Positions 63,501 through 63,901 of a stretch of DNA of 64,000 nucleotides are shown here, piece by piece. The stretch spans positions 108,150,582 through 108,214,581 of the forward strand of contig OX235273.1 in assembly GCA_944472155.2 (NCBI GenBank), in the 5' to 3' direction. Positions within the stretch are counted from its first letter, which is position 1. Each line of letters begins with the position of its first letter. The DNA comes from Trichobilharzia szidati. Taxonomy: Eukaryota; Platyhelminthes; Trematoda; Strigeidida; Schistosomatidae. A program made the translations under genes and the position numbers. The notes below the pieces were generated by a model. The model saw nothing but the letters and a program-made list of their open reading frames with translations. It was not told where the DNA came from and did no database searches.

Positions 63501-63901
63501 CTGGCTGTCCAGTACTCCCAGGTTTTCCAATGGTTCTCTAACCAATGTCAGTTCATGATGAAATCCTGTAACCAATCAACCAAATCCCTACAAACCAATA
63601 CTAGAGTATTCAATTTTCAATAGCCATACTTTTGAAAATAAAAAGTTAGTTGTTATAGAATATTCTCATCTCAGAGATAAAGGGATCAAACATTATAACA
63701 CACTACTGCTTCGTTTTCTCCCTTTAATTTTTTTTAAAGATATTTCTTCACTCTTTCTTTTTCTTTCTTTTTTTTTACATTTAAGATTCAGATATTGGTA
63801 TGGAACCAACTGGACAGCATAGAGAAGTAAAGGATAAAAAAGATTTGGCACTGTTAGCTGAAATTGAAAATATCTCAGCAAAATTAGATTATCGACATTA
63901 T
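6350..63901 (+). CDS. Rho guanine nucleotide exchange factor (ARHGEF17/TEM4-like), internal part, 8 exons
   Basis: The product should activate Rho-family GTPases by exchanging GDP for GTP in the cytoplasm, as DH-PH proteins do. Joining the eight exons listed separately gives 903 nt, 301 codons, with no stop; every junction has AG/GT ends and the phases agree (0,0,0,0,0,2,1). The joined protein runs through the DH domain without its first helix: VDTIFFKVQELL, then FSREAVAMCYCSFVDNF, then the hallmark QPVQRIPRYELLVK, then DHALLVEAESAI. A PH-like stretch follows, with CIFMFTDQIVFTVARR and YKIYHRLSIEAIEL. From memory, human ARHGEF17 shows the same order (LLLQPVQRIPRYELLVK, DHPLLLEAQ, FLFTDLIV, YKMLWKLPLED), which no other RhoGEF I know matches as well. 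The start codon and first DH helix are upstream, and the C-terminal part is downstream. RhoGEF is very likely; the ARHGEF17 assignment is an inference. Confidence 0.85.
6825..7190. mobile_element. SINE-G head-to-head pair
   Basis: A - copy (about 6825-7010; tttcgccctgatttgggata, then a degraded B box) is followed directly by a + copy (about 7020-7190; gcgtactggtgaaaagtttc, then cgacgaaata). Both are old. Confidence 0.5.
7230..7960 (-). mobile_element. Penelope-like element, GIY-YIG endonuclease region
   Basis: The - strand from 7923 reads VLVSTKQMSLPYIKDISQIT, ending NCKRHYIGQ. L-P-Y-I is the usual linker after PLE RT, and H-Y-I-G-Q begins the GIY-YIG fold. After a frame change it continues to NPIEFSEAWYSTESSINRHI, the E-F-x-E-A-W end of this domain. 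It is broken by frameshifts. The linker and endonuclease resemble those of the PLE at 41740-42010. Confidence 0.75.
8395..8740 (-). mobile_element. SINE-G copy, full length
   Basis: Reverse copy: tail (ccagctgacatcatttagag), ribozyme-like block (gattcgtcctagttcgggac), tRNA-like block and 5' region. On the - strand helix I GUACUG is followed by CUGGUAAG, so the core is altered. Confidence 0.65.
8808..8880 (-). ncRNA. Decayed S-alpha hammerhead fragment
   Basis: The - strand reads catctggctaatgagtccca, then caggctgaaatacgtatcct and ggattccagtgg. Helix I partners remain, but G5 is changed to A (CUAAUGA). Only the ribozyme end of the SINE survives. Confidence 0.6.
9000..9435. other. Unassigned intron sequence
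   Basis: No coding segment or recognised repeat. Confidence 0.35.
9436..9550 (-). mobile_element. SINE-G miniature: ribozyme block between inverted ends
   Basis: A 115-bp unit whose ends are inverted copies of the SINE-G tail (ggaggatttcatcatgagct and agctcatgatgaaatcctcc). Between them on the - strand lies CUGAAGA (9528-9522), the stem II hairpin and GAAAC. The tRNA-like part is missing and helix I no longer pairs because the 5' strand has been replaced by tail sequence. Confidence 0.7.
9626..10821. mobile_element. Penelope-like element with inverted terminal arms (PLE palindrome 1)
   Basis: Left arm 9626-9893 is repeated inverted at about 10531-10821; the right arm has an extra 22-bp tandem duplication near 10556-10598. 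The loop encodes, on the + strand from about 9920, LPYKEGTSEALSRILNKAGN and later QNNIIFKIPCE. That is the linker and start of a PLE GIY-YIG domain, broken by stops and frame changes. The arms are the element's 3' end, so the layout is inverted 3' copy, then endonuclease, then 3' end. Confidence 0.75.
10830..11560. repeat. Intron sequence with (CCTA)n/(CATA)n run
   Basis: A tetranucleotide run lies at 11070-11108. The rest is AT-rich and unassigned. Confidence 0.45.
11565..11930 (+). mobile_element. SINE-G copy, strongly diverged
   Basis: The tRNA-like block (ccattggctgaatggtcaac, cctggtttcaact) is followed by a decayed ribozyme block and the ggttttctaactcaactcat tail. A GT microsatellite lies in the 5' part (11687-11707). 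Confidence 0.5.
12000..13035 (-). mobile_element. Penelope-like element, reverse transcriptase fragment
   Basis: The - strand shows GVTMGSPTSPIVVDIFMDSW (RT motif B region, near 12700-12645). The catalytic Y-V-D-D site near 12590 is broken by four extra bases; beyond it a 163-codon open stretch starts NDTFIVLKTGHISSFLTHIN and ends VLPYKEAGDI, the linker to the lost endonuclease. The same L-P-Y-K-E linker is seen in PLE palindrome 1. Confidence 0.82.
13290..13480 (-). mobile_element. RTE family a, 3' fragment
   Basis: Reverse copy of the RTE-a 3' region, recognised by ggaacatagggt, ttccattccctcttcacata and cgcttcaaattagggtttca, which parallel the copies at 54240 and 59391. Confidence 0.6.
13932..14048 (+). 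CDS. RhoGEF exon 2 (mid DH domain)
   Basis: Exon of 117 nt, 39 codons, phase 0 to 0, with acceptor tttctattcag and donor gaa/gtaaga. It encodes FSREAVAMCYCSFVDNF followed by ANSEKTLEACW and ends FQKFCE. It continues the DH domain directly from TVGDKLLDM; the Y-x-x-F-V-x-N-F pattern is the usual third DH helix. Confidence 0.85.
14318..15527. mobile_element. Penelope-like element with 535-bp inverted arms (PLE palindrome 2)
   Basis: Arms 14318-14852 and 14993-15527 are near-perfect inverted copies around a loop of about 140 bp. On the + strand, from about 14860 to 15132, an open GIY-YIG C-terminal part reads RTLSKRISEHYPAWLAKGQC and later FRLLCMAEALAIHQYNPELC, ending SLILPWS and a stop. The left arm carries the same endonuclease end on the - strand. 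The two copies therefore sit head to head, with 3' ends outward. Confidence 0.85.
15528..16189. other. Unassigned intron sequence
   Basis: AT-rich; no element or coding segment recognised. Confidence 0.35.
16190..16372 (+). mobile_element. SINE-T copy, 5' truncated
   Basis: Begins within the B box (ggctcgattccaggcc), followed by the family body (gtagtaagccgagcaaagtg, aaggctagcaatccctcacc) and the attccatt-like end. Confidence 0.65.
16380..17585. repeat. Intron sequence with short AT and ATT runs
   Basis: (AT)n at about 16808-16827 and (ATT)n at about 17397-17414. Nothing else recognised. Confidence 0.4.
17590..18130 (-). mobile_element. Penelope-like element, GIY-YIG end plus 3' UTR
   Basis: The - strand encodes KITVSKSSVAAGWRERLITE, then FIESTANTCHRIDSTPEHLD. 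It continues a GIY-YIG C-terminus of the same family as the palindrome at 31331-32484; the downstream UTR (17640-17790) also matches. Only one arm is present. It ends about 90 bp before RhoGEF exon 3. Confidence 0.78.
18217..18309 (+). CDS. RhoGEF exon 3 (DH signature exon)
   Basis: Exon of 93 nt, 31 codons, phase 0 to 0; acceptor tttcatcag, donor aaa/gtaagt (near-consensus). It encodes MKLRMNRNKLPLKALLVQPV and then QRIPRYELLVK. L-x-P-V-Q-R-I-P-R-Y-x-L-L is the most diagnostic DH motif (Conserved Region 3) and contacts the GTPase switch regions. A PLE endonuclease fragment on the opposite strand ends only about 90 bp upstream of the acceptor. Confidence 0.92.
18320..19435. other. Unassigned intron sequence
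   Basis: No exon signature or known element. The 18780-19150 part is less AT-rich than its surroundings and may be an unrecognised repeat. Confidence 0.35.
19440..19665 (+). mobile_element. SINE-T, best-preserved copy with tRNA-like head
   Basis: The head (19440-19512) keeps a complete 7-bp acceptor stem (GCGTCGG with CCGACGC), an A-box-like tggcatagcggttagga and a B box ggctcgatccc, and the middle can form the hairpin GACCATG/CATGGTC. The family body follows (taagccagaaaaatgttggt, gaggctagcaaccccatcct, cttgaagccctatattccac). The head supports a tRNA origin. Confidence 0.85.
19670..20620. other. Unassigned intron sequence with a possible low-copy repeat
   Basis: Part of it (about 20130-20360: actactgatggattgacatg, tcactcgaattccggctagc) resembles 29640-29870, so it is probably a degraded repeat. 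No coding segment. Confidence 0.4.
20625..21240 (-). mobile_element. RTE-like family b, 3' fragment
   Basis: Nearly collinear with 3265-3880 (agagcaagagaagaaagtag, gtcacaaggagcggatgcat, agctcttttccagcctgacc). It keeps the start of the LYGCETW-type coding end. It abuts an RTE-a copy at 21240. Confidence 0.72.
21240..22220 (-). mobile_element. RTE family a, 3' half, degraded
   Basis: Reverse copy collinear with 27900-28800: motifs corresponding to F-Y-Y-S-L/T-L-K, N-K-I-R-I-F and R-R-C on the - strand, interrupted by frameshifts. Nucleotide phrases tatcctcatccgttccgcct and tatgttcacctgcagtcctg parallel the copy at 54240-55500. Confidence 0.72.
22869..23156. mobile_element. 288-bp hammerhead-bearing insertion with 16-bp target duplications
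   Basis: Flanked by direct repeats tacagattcatgaatt (22853-22868) and tacaaattcatgaatt (23157-23172). The related PLE at about 36963 has a single copy of this site with no insert, so the boundaries are firm. The + strand ends in a short A-run. Inside are a canonical hammerhead on the - strand, a 20-bp perfect inverted repeat (22943-22962 and 22988-23007) and a weaker one (ggtattagatgg and its partner). No coding sequence. The TSD size suggests LINE-type retrotransposition. Confidence 0.82.
22904..22948 (-). ncRNA. Canonical hammerhead ribozyme, minimal helix III
   Basis: On the - strand: helix I 5' strand GCCUUG (22948-22943), CUGAUGA (22942-22936), helix II GUGC-CAACUA-GCAC (22935-22922), GAA (22921-22919), A15.1 and a short palindromic helix III ACCUAGGU (22918-22911), C17 (22910), then helix I 3' strand CAAGGC (22909-22904). 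Cleavage is predicted between 22910 and 22909. Helix I has 6 bp, helix II 4 bp. Every core position is canonical. The tiny helix III is typical of schistosome and PLE hammerheads. Confidence 0.87.
23830..25130 (-). mobile_element. RTE family a, 3' two-thirds, degraded
   Basis: Reverse copy. The 3' region (ggagccttttcaatctggct) is followed by segments corresponding on the - strand to GRNINTDEYVIVSPDRERKT, and at 24637-24978 to the helical RT part near F-I-K-F-Y-D-G. Several frameshifts and stops. It abuts the PLE copy at 23830. Confidence 0.7.
25420..25643 (-). mobile_element. SINE-T copy
   Basis: Reverse copy with the body ggcttgaagtttaggaagca, ggttgctagccccatgccca and B box cggggttcgaaccctg; the tRNA-like head runs to about 25643. 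Confidence 0.8.
25915..26460. mobile_element. SINE-G head-to-head pair
   Basis: A - copy (25915-26250) is followed by a + copy (about 26255-26460). The - copy reads, on its own strand, GUACUG followed by CUGAUGA and later GAUGAAAC, an intact first core half with a weakened helix II. The + copy has ggttctgggttagaaca in the B-box region and gatgaaacagctggctgtcc in the ribozyme half. Confidence 0.7.
26461..27271. other. Unassigned intron sequence
   Basis: AT-rich, with a trinucleotide-rich stretch just before the RTE insertion. Nothing else seen. Confidence 0.35.
27272..28820 (+). mobile_element. RTE-clade non-LTR retrotransposon, 5' truncated, nearly open
   Basis: One frame runs from about 27280 to 28805 with only two stops, both TAA (27594-27596 and 28167-28169). 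It contains LKAGKAAGPDGIPAEALKVD, the RT motif FIDFEKAFDSVDREV, the motif TGVRQGCLLSPMIF, the catalytic LDFADDICLIS and the tail KKWRWIGHTLRKPASDITRQ and MAEALCSSRN. This is the RTE layout (schistosome SR2-like) without its endonuclease half. The 3' end is an (ATA)n run at 28810-28822. Sense to the host gene. Confidence 0.9.
29100..29330 (-). mobile_element. Probable Penelope-like terminal fragment with hammerhead-like fold
   Basis: On the - strand: UUGAAGA (29179-29173), one extra A, helix GUUCGG/CCGGAC around a 9-nt loop, then GAAAC (29150-29146). C3 is U and the extra A lies between core and helix II, so it is degenerate. Assignment to PLE rests on the general form of PLE terminal repeats. 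Confidence 0.4.
29640..29990 (+). mobile_element. Degraded repeat plus SINE-G remnant
   Basis: The first part parallels 20130-20360. The second (29860-29990) follows SINE-G: tcccactggctgaatgatca, gaatgagacagcca, ctctggttttcagtagctca. Confidence 0.45.
30050..30890 (+). mobile_element. CR1/Jockey-type retrotransposon, 3' end
   Basis: Corresponds in opposite orientation to the copy at 56320-58060. The coding end includes ELTYLGLLMS near 30130 and, after frame changes, a segment matching S-x-K-Y-K-N-S near 30480. The last 80 bp (agatgcaatattgtgacaaa, ggaataaagtaaatcattat) match the reverse complement of 56325-56405, which fixes the 3' end near 30890. Confidence 0.75.
30891..31330. other. Unassigned intron sequence
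   Basis: Nothing recognised. Confidence 0.35.
31331..32484. mobile_element. Penelope-like element with about 485-bp inverted arms (PLE palindrome 3)
   Basis: Arms 31331-31813 and 31999-32484 are inverted copies; the loop is 185 bp. On the + strand the loop and right arm encode a GIY-YIG region: ETLRR-like linker near 31830, VKNIGQSSRTAAVKLAEHKN, then IRNLMNSSTIATLNAFTHNK, ending HNRIMG. The - strand of the left arm carries the same domain end (VSKSNVAAGWRERLITETLF). Same family as 17590-18130. Confidence 0.85.
32640..33230 (+). mobile_element. RTE-like family b, coding remnant
   Basis: The + strand reads GRELSDDVNHFIYLEICMCS, then IHSILLHDCEIYAVEAEELR and NNIEIRRRILGL. It corresponds to the L-L-Y-G-C-E-T-W region of the family at 3265-4085, with several key residues lost. 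Ends about 160 bp before RhoGEF exon 4. Confidence 0.65.
33393..33560 (+). CDS. RhoGEF exon 4 (C-terminal DH helices)
   Basis: Exon of 168 nt, 56 codons, phase 0 to 0; acceptor tttctttag, donor gca/gtaagt. It encodes RLLESTPKDYSDHALLVEAE and then SAIHRLALRVNAVHAAGEDE, and ends ERLLAPA. This matches the DH segment (LL-x-x-T-P-x-x-H-x-D) and the long last helix. The intron before it is 15.1 kb and packed with retroelements. Confidence 0.88.
33570..33945. other. Unassigned intron sequence
   Basis: Nothing recognised. Confidence 0.35.
33950..34140 (+). mobile_element. SINE-G copy, diverged
   Basis: gggccattaggctgcatccc, gtactgctgaactgctgtaa, caatggttttctaactgatt follow the family order; the ribozyme core is lost. 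Confidence 0.5.
34215..34400 (+). mobile_element. SINE-T copy, 5' truncated
   Basis: Starts at a B box (gggttcgatacccagccgac), followed by body ctaagccggtagtaaggctg and the end cttgaagccccatgttccac. Confidence 0.75.
34655..34848 (-). mobile_element. Shared 100-bp module plus reversed S-alpha hammerhead end
   Basis: 34655-34760 is a module also present at 44105-44200 (ctcggtctcaggttgacatg, ttctgcacaggcttcgacga). It runs into a reversed ribozyme end of SINE-H (34761-34848). On the - strand the latter reads GUCCAG, AUGACGAG, stem II, CGAAACGCGC: C3 is A, otherwise the core is intact. Confidence 0.7.
34852..35045 (+). mobile_element. SINE-H copy (S-alpha type) with hammerhead
   Basis: ttgcacaagaggtgactctc, then ggtggtctagtggatagcgc, B box cttcgagcctcgg, then the ribozyme (CUGACGA at 34982-34988; helix I AUCCAG/CUGGAU intact). 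The GAAA side reads CUAAA: G12 at 35003 is T, which should abolish cleavage. It sits back to back with the reversed ribozyme end at 34761-34848. Ends about 75 bp before RhoGEF exon 5. Confidence 0.87.
35120..35170 (+). CDS. RhoGEF exon 5 (51-nt exon, DH-PH linker)
   Basis: A small exon of 17 codons, TLTPNRQYVRHDIVSIE, phase 0 to 0, acceptor caattttag and donor gaa/gtaagt. It fits the linker leading into the PH fold: ARHGEF17 has a comparable R-x-x-x-R-x-(D/E)-x-V-x-x-E stretch. It is short enough to be missed by gene finders, but the frame requires nothing else between exons 4 and 6. Confidence 0.75.
35405..35800 (-). mobile_element. SINE-T interrupted by a SINE-G miniature
   Basis: The SINE-T 3' part (35405-35485; gaacatagggcttcaagttt) and its remainder (35640-35800; ttgctaaccgtacgctcaac, ggctaagccggacttaggat) flank a SINE-G unit at 35486-35625. 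The join positions correspond to adjacent bases in intact SINE-T copies, so SINE-G inserted second. Confidence 0.65.
35530..35576 (-). ncRNA. SINE-G hammerhead, canonical core
   Basis: On the - strand: helix I GACUG, core CUGAAGA (35568-35562), helix II from GUCCC to GGAC (35561-35547), GAAAC (35546-35542), minimal helix III ACAGCUGU, C17 at 35535, then CAGUAC. Helix I pairs over 4 bp. All conserved core nucleotides are present; N7 is A, which the motif allows. Confidence 0.7.
36240..36410 (+). mobile_element. SINE-T copy, diverged
   Basis: B box gcgggttcgactcccggt, body gctgatagtaaacccaataa and gaagctagttaacccatctc. Confidence 0.55.
36480..36690 (-). mobile_element. RTE family a, 3' fragment, diverged
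   Basis: Reverse copy recognised by cattttcatttcctcttcat-like wording and the order of the RTE-a 3' region; low confidence because of decay. Confidence 0.4.
36740..38060 (-). mobile_element. Penelope-like element: RT, GIY-YIG and 3' UTR
   Basis: The - strand has a 193-codon open stretch (38060-37482): MDGVAMGSPIGPILADFFPE (motif B), RYMDDTFILSDNDLDRS (catalytic D-D), FLDILLTRKPGGSIKRNLHR (late RT). The GIY-YIG region follows at about 37340-37000, carrying the same four-base frame break (FRA, then REH) as the copies at 23450 and 62540. The 3' end near 36750 matches 22650 and 63035. The 5' part of the RT is missing. Confidence 0.87.
38418..38742 (+). mobile_element. Solo LTR, sense to the gene, 41 bp before exon 6
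   Basis: TG...CA ends (tgttgcgagagctgtctg to cgttaca) and a 4-bp target duplication ATAT (38414-38417 and 38743-38746). It contains TATAAATA (38678-38685) and AATAAA (38701-38706) in the order expected for U3-R. Two other copies lie at 47793-48136 and 53608-53948. An empty-site paralogue is at about 58890-59015. Confidence 0.85.
38675..38710 (+). promoter_or_regulatory. LTR TATA box and poly(A) signal
   Basis: TATAAATA at 38678 and AATAAA at 38701 in the sense solo LTR, about 75-105 bp upstream of RhoGEF exon 6. They could act as an alternative promoter or an early polyadenylation site; no functional evidence in the sequence itself. Confidence 0.5.
38784..38890 (+). CDS. RhoGEF exon 6 (PH-like domain, first strands)
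   Basis: Exon of 107 nt, entering at phase 0 and leaving two bases over. It encodes ERKDPVCIFMFTDQIVFTVA, then RRRGSQVVKKPLFLR plus a split codon. F-x-F-T-D-x-I-V is the typical PH strand seen in the ARHGEF17 group. The donor is cct/gtatgc. A downstream gt (gct aaa/gta) was discarded because it leaves the wrong phase for exon 7. A sense solo LTR ends 41 bp upstream. Confidence 0.82.
39430..41000 (+). mobile_element. Penelope-like element, degraded RT with foreign insert
   Basis: On the + strand: LTDSCDLFIKIKGIQTEDLD and LSLSATALYT (motif A region, about 39750-39860), then, after the Gag piece, SKYEQAERTSMGSFISGLLT and EAIMQRLE (motif B, about 40205-40300), EESEYKIPFLDALVK and NGYPENDMSKP (late RT, to about 40700). 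The Y-x-D-D site is replaced by unrelated residues. It has many frameshifts. Confidence 0.72.
39900..40203 (-). mobile_element. Ty3/Gypsy-type Gag fragment inside the PLE
   Basis: The - strand starts MNSKFSLEDLESILQQQQQQ, encoded partly by a (TGC)n run at 40141-40164. After a frame change near 40050 it continues FDAWFNRYEYVFRIECSMFD and YAAKVSKATL. F-x-x-W-x-x-R-(Y/F)-x-x-x-F and A-A-K-V are a recurrent signature of schistosome Gypsy-type capsid regions. It lies between the RT motif A and motif B parts of the surrounding PLE. No LTR or Pol is attached. Confidence 0.65.
41440..42010. mobile_element. Penelope-like element: inverted 3' end and GIY-YIG
   Basis: On the + strand at about 41755-41985: VDINDCEKDHIYIGQSLHPL, then FHMHEHKVAVKRHDIHSQIS and MHADNYGHQFHWK, a GIY-YIG domain. 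The block just upstream (about 41640-41720) matches the reverse complement of 62010-62065, a PLE 3' region, so it again looks like an inverted end placed before the endonuclease. Confidence 0.65.
42010..42120 (-). mobile_element. SINE-G 3' half (tail and ribozyme)
   Basis: The tail attggtttgtagggatttga is followed by gatgagctgacatcggttag and the ribozyme block. On the - strand helix I GUGCUG pairs with CAGUAC, then AUGAAGAG (C3 read as A), helix II and GAAAC. Confidence 0.7.
42121..42650. other. Unassigned intron sequence
   Basis: AT-rich, nothing recognised. Confidence 0.35.
42655..42845 (+). mobile_element. SINE-H copy, decayed
   Basis: gttgcacaagaggtggctcc, tagttgataatgcgttggcg and an S-alpha-like end (catcttacggatgagcccta) in the correct order; the core is destroyed (GGAUGAG, then GGAAAA). 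Confidence 0.65.
43090..43415 (+). mobile_element. RTE family a, 3' fragment
   Basis: The + strand encodes KALKWNMNEKRRN, corresponding to ALEWNPKGKRRVG in the copy at 28630, and ends with SEAVCSTSILRK in place of AEALCSSRN. Confidence 0.7.
43756..43844 (+). CDS. RhoGEF exon 7 (PH-like domain, later strands)
   Basis: Exon of 89 nt with acceptor tttaatacag and donor tcac/gtgagt. The first base completes the split Leu codon from exon 6. It then reads QSIRGVDAIENIKYKIYHRL and SIEAIELES, leaving one base over. The K-Y-K-x-x-x-x-L-x-x-E pattern matches ARHGEF17 just after the F-T-D-x-I-V strand. The other two frames contain stops or do not fit the phase. Confidence 0.8.
44105..44425 (+). mobile_element. 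Shared 100-bp module plus SINE-H copy with hammerhead
   Basis: 44105-44200 repeats the module seen at 34655-34760. A reversed stub of SINE-H (gtgactagcagtggaatcc) follows, then a + SINE-H: gttgcacaagaggt, B box ggttcgagcctcag, CUGACGA at 44351-44357, stem II, GAAA at 44372-44375. The inserted tat before the cleavage site is the same as in the 1683 copy, and helix I is poorly paired. Confidence 0.82.
44425..44660 (-). mobile_element. RTE family a, 3' fragment
   Basis: Reverse copy: ggaagatagggcttcaggga, ctttcatctcctcctcacac and catgtcaccctcggacgccc parallel 59410-59540. Confidence 0.65.
44661..45100. other. Unassigned intron sequence
   Basis: Nothing recognised. Confidence 0.35.
45100..45770 (+). 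mobile_element. RTE family a, 3' half, degraded
   Basis: Collinear with 28150-28800: VISFTHPARQRHFNYRRNGW at 45205-45265, then AKRTRFGFPT, then KPSRNLLLNKYMGENASGVG and HPEVMWRRSRKELIR, corresponding to the QEPIVKQIGRKKWRWIG and RPRVTWRRSCEEEM segments. Frameshifts throughout. Confidence 0.7.
45835..46030 (-). mobile_element. SINE-T copy, diverged
   Basis: Body fragments gacctacattcccatcagcc, gcccca cgcacaactttcc order and ggttaagccaggcacaggaa, then a decayed B box (gaggatttaaccca). Confidence 0.55.
46270..46525 (+). mobile_element. SINE-T copy, diverged
   Basis: The tRNA-like part is weak (gatgattcgttgatagaatg, ctatgcacatagtc); the end is clear: ggtcggtgatcccaccctgt and cttgaagccctacattccac. 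Confidence 0.6.
47793..48136 (-). mobile_element. Solo LTR, antisense
   Basis: 344 bp, same family as 38418-38742, reversed. 4-bp target duplication CTGT (47789-47792 and 48137-48140). Confidence 0.85.
48145..49440. other. Unassigned sequence
   Basis: Between the LTR and the SINE-G within the inverted-end structure. No coding segment or known repeat. Confidence 0.35.
49440..49690 (+). mobile_element. SINE-G copy, diverged
   Basis: tgatctagagaaccactggg, cctgagggtcttgggtgtgt, gggacgaaaaaactgtccag and the tail follow the family, with a rearranged 5' part. Confidence 0.55.
50119..51890. other. Unassigned sequence with a less AT-rich block
   Basis: 50950-51650 is visibly richer in G and C than its flanks (gaaatatctccgaggtgttt, cattaccgccgtttggtggc, ccggagagtgtcatcggcat) and has no exon structure. 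It may be the untranslated part of a retroelement I do not recognise. Confidence 0.4.
51890..52105 (-). mobile_element. SINE-T copy, diverged
   Basis: ctagaacacagggcttcaag, ggtggggctgccattttctt and a decayed head (ggtcggtagtcgggaattga). Confidence 0.6.
52335..52790 (-). mobile_element. SINE-G full copy followed by the start of a second
   Basis: Tail, ribozyme block (on the - strand GUACUG then CUAUAGAG, core damaged), tRNA-like block with B box ggggttcgaacccc and extra gctagctcg, and 5' region to about 52730. A second tail starts at 52731 (caagtattggtttgtagaga). It is nearly identical to 63034-63440. Confidence 0.82.
52800..53390. other. Unassigned intron sequence
   Basis: Nothing recognised. 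Confidence 0.35.
53390..53600 (-). mobile_element. RTE family a, 3' fragment
   Basis: ttgtggaacaaagggcttta and catatcaccctcagactcat parallel the RTE-a 3' end. Confidence 0.6.
53608..53948 (+). mobile_element. Solo LTR, sense
   Basis: Same family as 38418-38742, 341 bp, with TATAAATA and AATAAA. The flanks are ctgt and gtgt, an imperfect 4-bp duplication. Confidence 0.82.
54240..55500 (-). mobile_element. RTE family a, RT and 3' end, degraded
   Basis: The - strand encodes the RT segment LYLNFIDFEKVFDSERSVDR and HLIQQLYDNAVCQVIYNGKL (55445-55280), a damaged C region, then MWRSTAFSVKNKIRIFNSNV and LLYGAETCRVIEQHLKL. Frameshifts and stops throughout. The 3' end near 54245 matches 59391. Confidence 0.82.
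55500..55960. other. Unassigned intron sequence
   Basis: Nothing recognised. Confidence 0.35.
55960..56065 (+). mobile_element. SINE-H ribozyme-end remnant
   Basis: gtccgtccattcacatgatt, cctaaataagacgacacgca and ctggattttactgctagata follow the S-alpha end with a lost core. Confidence 0.45.
56320..58060 (-). mobile_element. CR1/Jockey-type retrotransposon, RT and 3' end, with tandem duplication
   Basis: On the - strand: AFLDYTSPFDSVPRDILLNK (motif A), EAGVPQGAVLS (motif B), NFVNYADDLTVSMAVN (catalytic Y-A-D-D), NGLKLNPSKC, IKYLGLILSSDLSWSSHVSA, then, after a frameshift, TSKYKNSMIPYLARILFDEN. This order is that of CR1/Jockey-like RTs. A 151-bp tandem duplication (57121-57271 and 57272-57422) breaks the frame, and another frameshift lies near 57760. 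The 3' end near 56325 matches 30890. Confidence 0.85.
57121..57422 (-). repeat. 151-bp tandem duplication inside the CR1 copy
   Basis: Two copies, 57121-57271 and 57272-57422, differ at only a few positions. 151 is not a multiple of three, so the RT frame is shifted. Confidence 0.85.
58060..58660. other. Unassigned intron sequence
   Basis: Nothing recognised. Confidence 0.35.
58660..58830 (-). mobile_element. SINE-T copy, diverged
   Basis: gttgatagcctcacgcctaa and cttaccgctgactaagcggc, then a decayed head. Confidence 0.55.
58890..59015 (+). repeat. Paralogue of the solo-LTR target (empty site)
   Basis: Collinear with 38320-38417 (tttcagatactgacataaa, tgctttcaatcaaacatat) and then runs directly into tacattat, the sequence found after the LTR at 38747. 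It lacks the LTR and has a single ATAT. Confidence 0.75.
59022..59245 (+). mobile_element. SINE-T, well preserved
   Basis: Head ggcgtcggtagcacagcggt, hairpin gaccatgcacatgg, a decayed B box, body aagccaggaataaagcttgt and the end cttgaagccctatgttccac. Confidence 0.82.
59391..60115 (-). mobile_element. RTE family a, 3' half
   Basis: The - strand gives LQTFINSCLRSILKIRWPVI, then EPIVKQIGRKKWRWIGHTLR and KPSSDITKQAIA, closely similar to 28440-28640, with frameshifts before and after. Confidence 0.82.
60175..60440 (-). mobile_element. SINE-G copy
   Basis: Tail, ribozyme block (helix III carries a duplicated agccagctg; GAAAC side altered) and tRNA-like block with cagggttcggacccagg. Confidence 0.72.
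60440..61440. other. Unassigned intron sequence
   Basis: A weak S-alpha-like stretch (acaggacgaaatgcccatcc) occurs near 61370; otherwise nothing recognised. Confidence 0.35.
61445..61783 (+). mobile_element. Penelope-like GIY-YIG endonuclease, open frame
   Basis: 112 codons without a stop: YKFTCICGSSYIGRTERKAY, EHIPKSL, NSAITRHLLDTDHEVDVGKA, LKFAEAISIKRLKPELC, ending FNSLSSE and TAA. It has the Y-I-G triplet, the Arg of helix 1 (G-R-T-E-R) and a Glu in A-E-A-I-S-I, the expected catalytic positions of this nuclease family, which nicks DNA for PLE insertion. There is no ATG, since it is the tail of a lost RT fusion. The same end appears at 1-770. Confidence 0.82.
61990..62160 (+). mobile_element. 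Penelope-like 3' region
   Basis: Part of it (61995-62065) is the reverse complement of 41640-41720; it lies 200 bp after the endonuclease stop. Confidence 0.45.
62275..62400 (+). mobile_element. SINE-H remnant
   Basis: catttcagtgaggacaccac, cactcactgaaatatttagg and atccagttgatgagttccat; C3 is U and the GAAA side is lost. Confidence 0.45.
62490..63035 (+). mobile_element. Penelope-like GIY-YIG and 3' UTR
   Basis: DYIGRCSRNLIFRA (62497-62540), then, after four extra bases, REHLLLWLSQDVV and a stop; the end S-Q-Y-Y-C-P-G lies near 62810. The UTR runs to about 63035 and matches 36750-36990 and 22650-22850 in reverse. Confidence 0.75.
63034..63605. mobile_element. SINE-G head-to-head pair
   Basis: A - copy (63034-63440, nearly identical to 52335-52735) is followed by a 5'-truncated + copy (63441-63605). 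The tail sequence (attggtttgtagagattcgg and its inverse taaccaatcaaccaaatccc) brackets the + copy. The ribozyme cores are both damaged by small deletions. Confidence 0.8.
63786..63901 (+). CDS. RhoGEF exon 8 of window (post-PH helical segment)
   Basis: Exon of 116 nt; with the base left from exon 7 it makes 39 codons and exits in phase 0 (tat/gtaagc). It encodes HSDIGMEPTGQHREVKDKKD, then LALLAEIENISAKLDYRHY. It aligns loosely with the helical segment after the PH strands of ARHGEF17. Two acceptors lie six bases apart (AG at 63784-63785 and at 63790-63791), so Ser-Asp may be optionally skipped. Continuation lies beyond the window. Confidence 0.75.
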
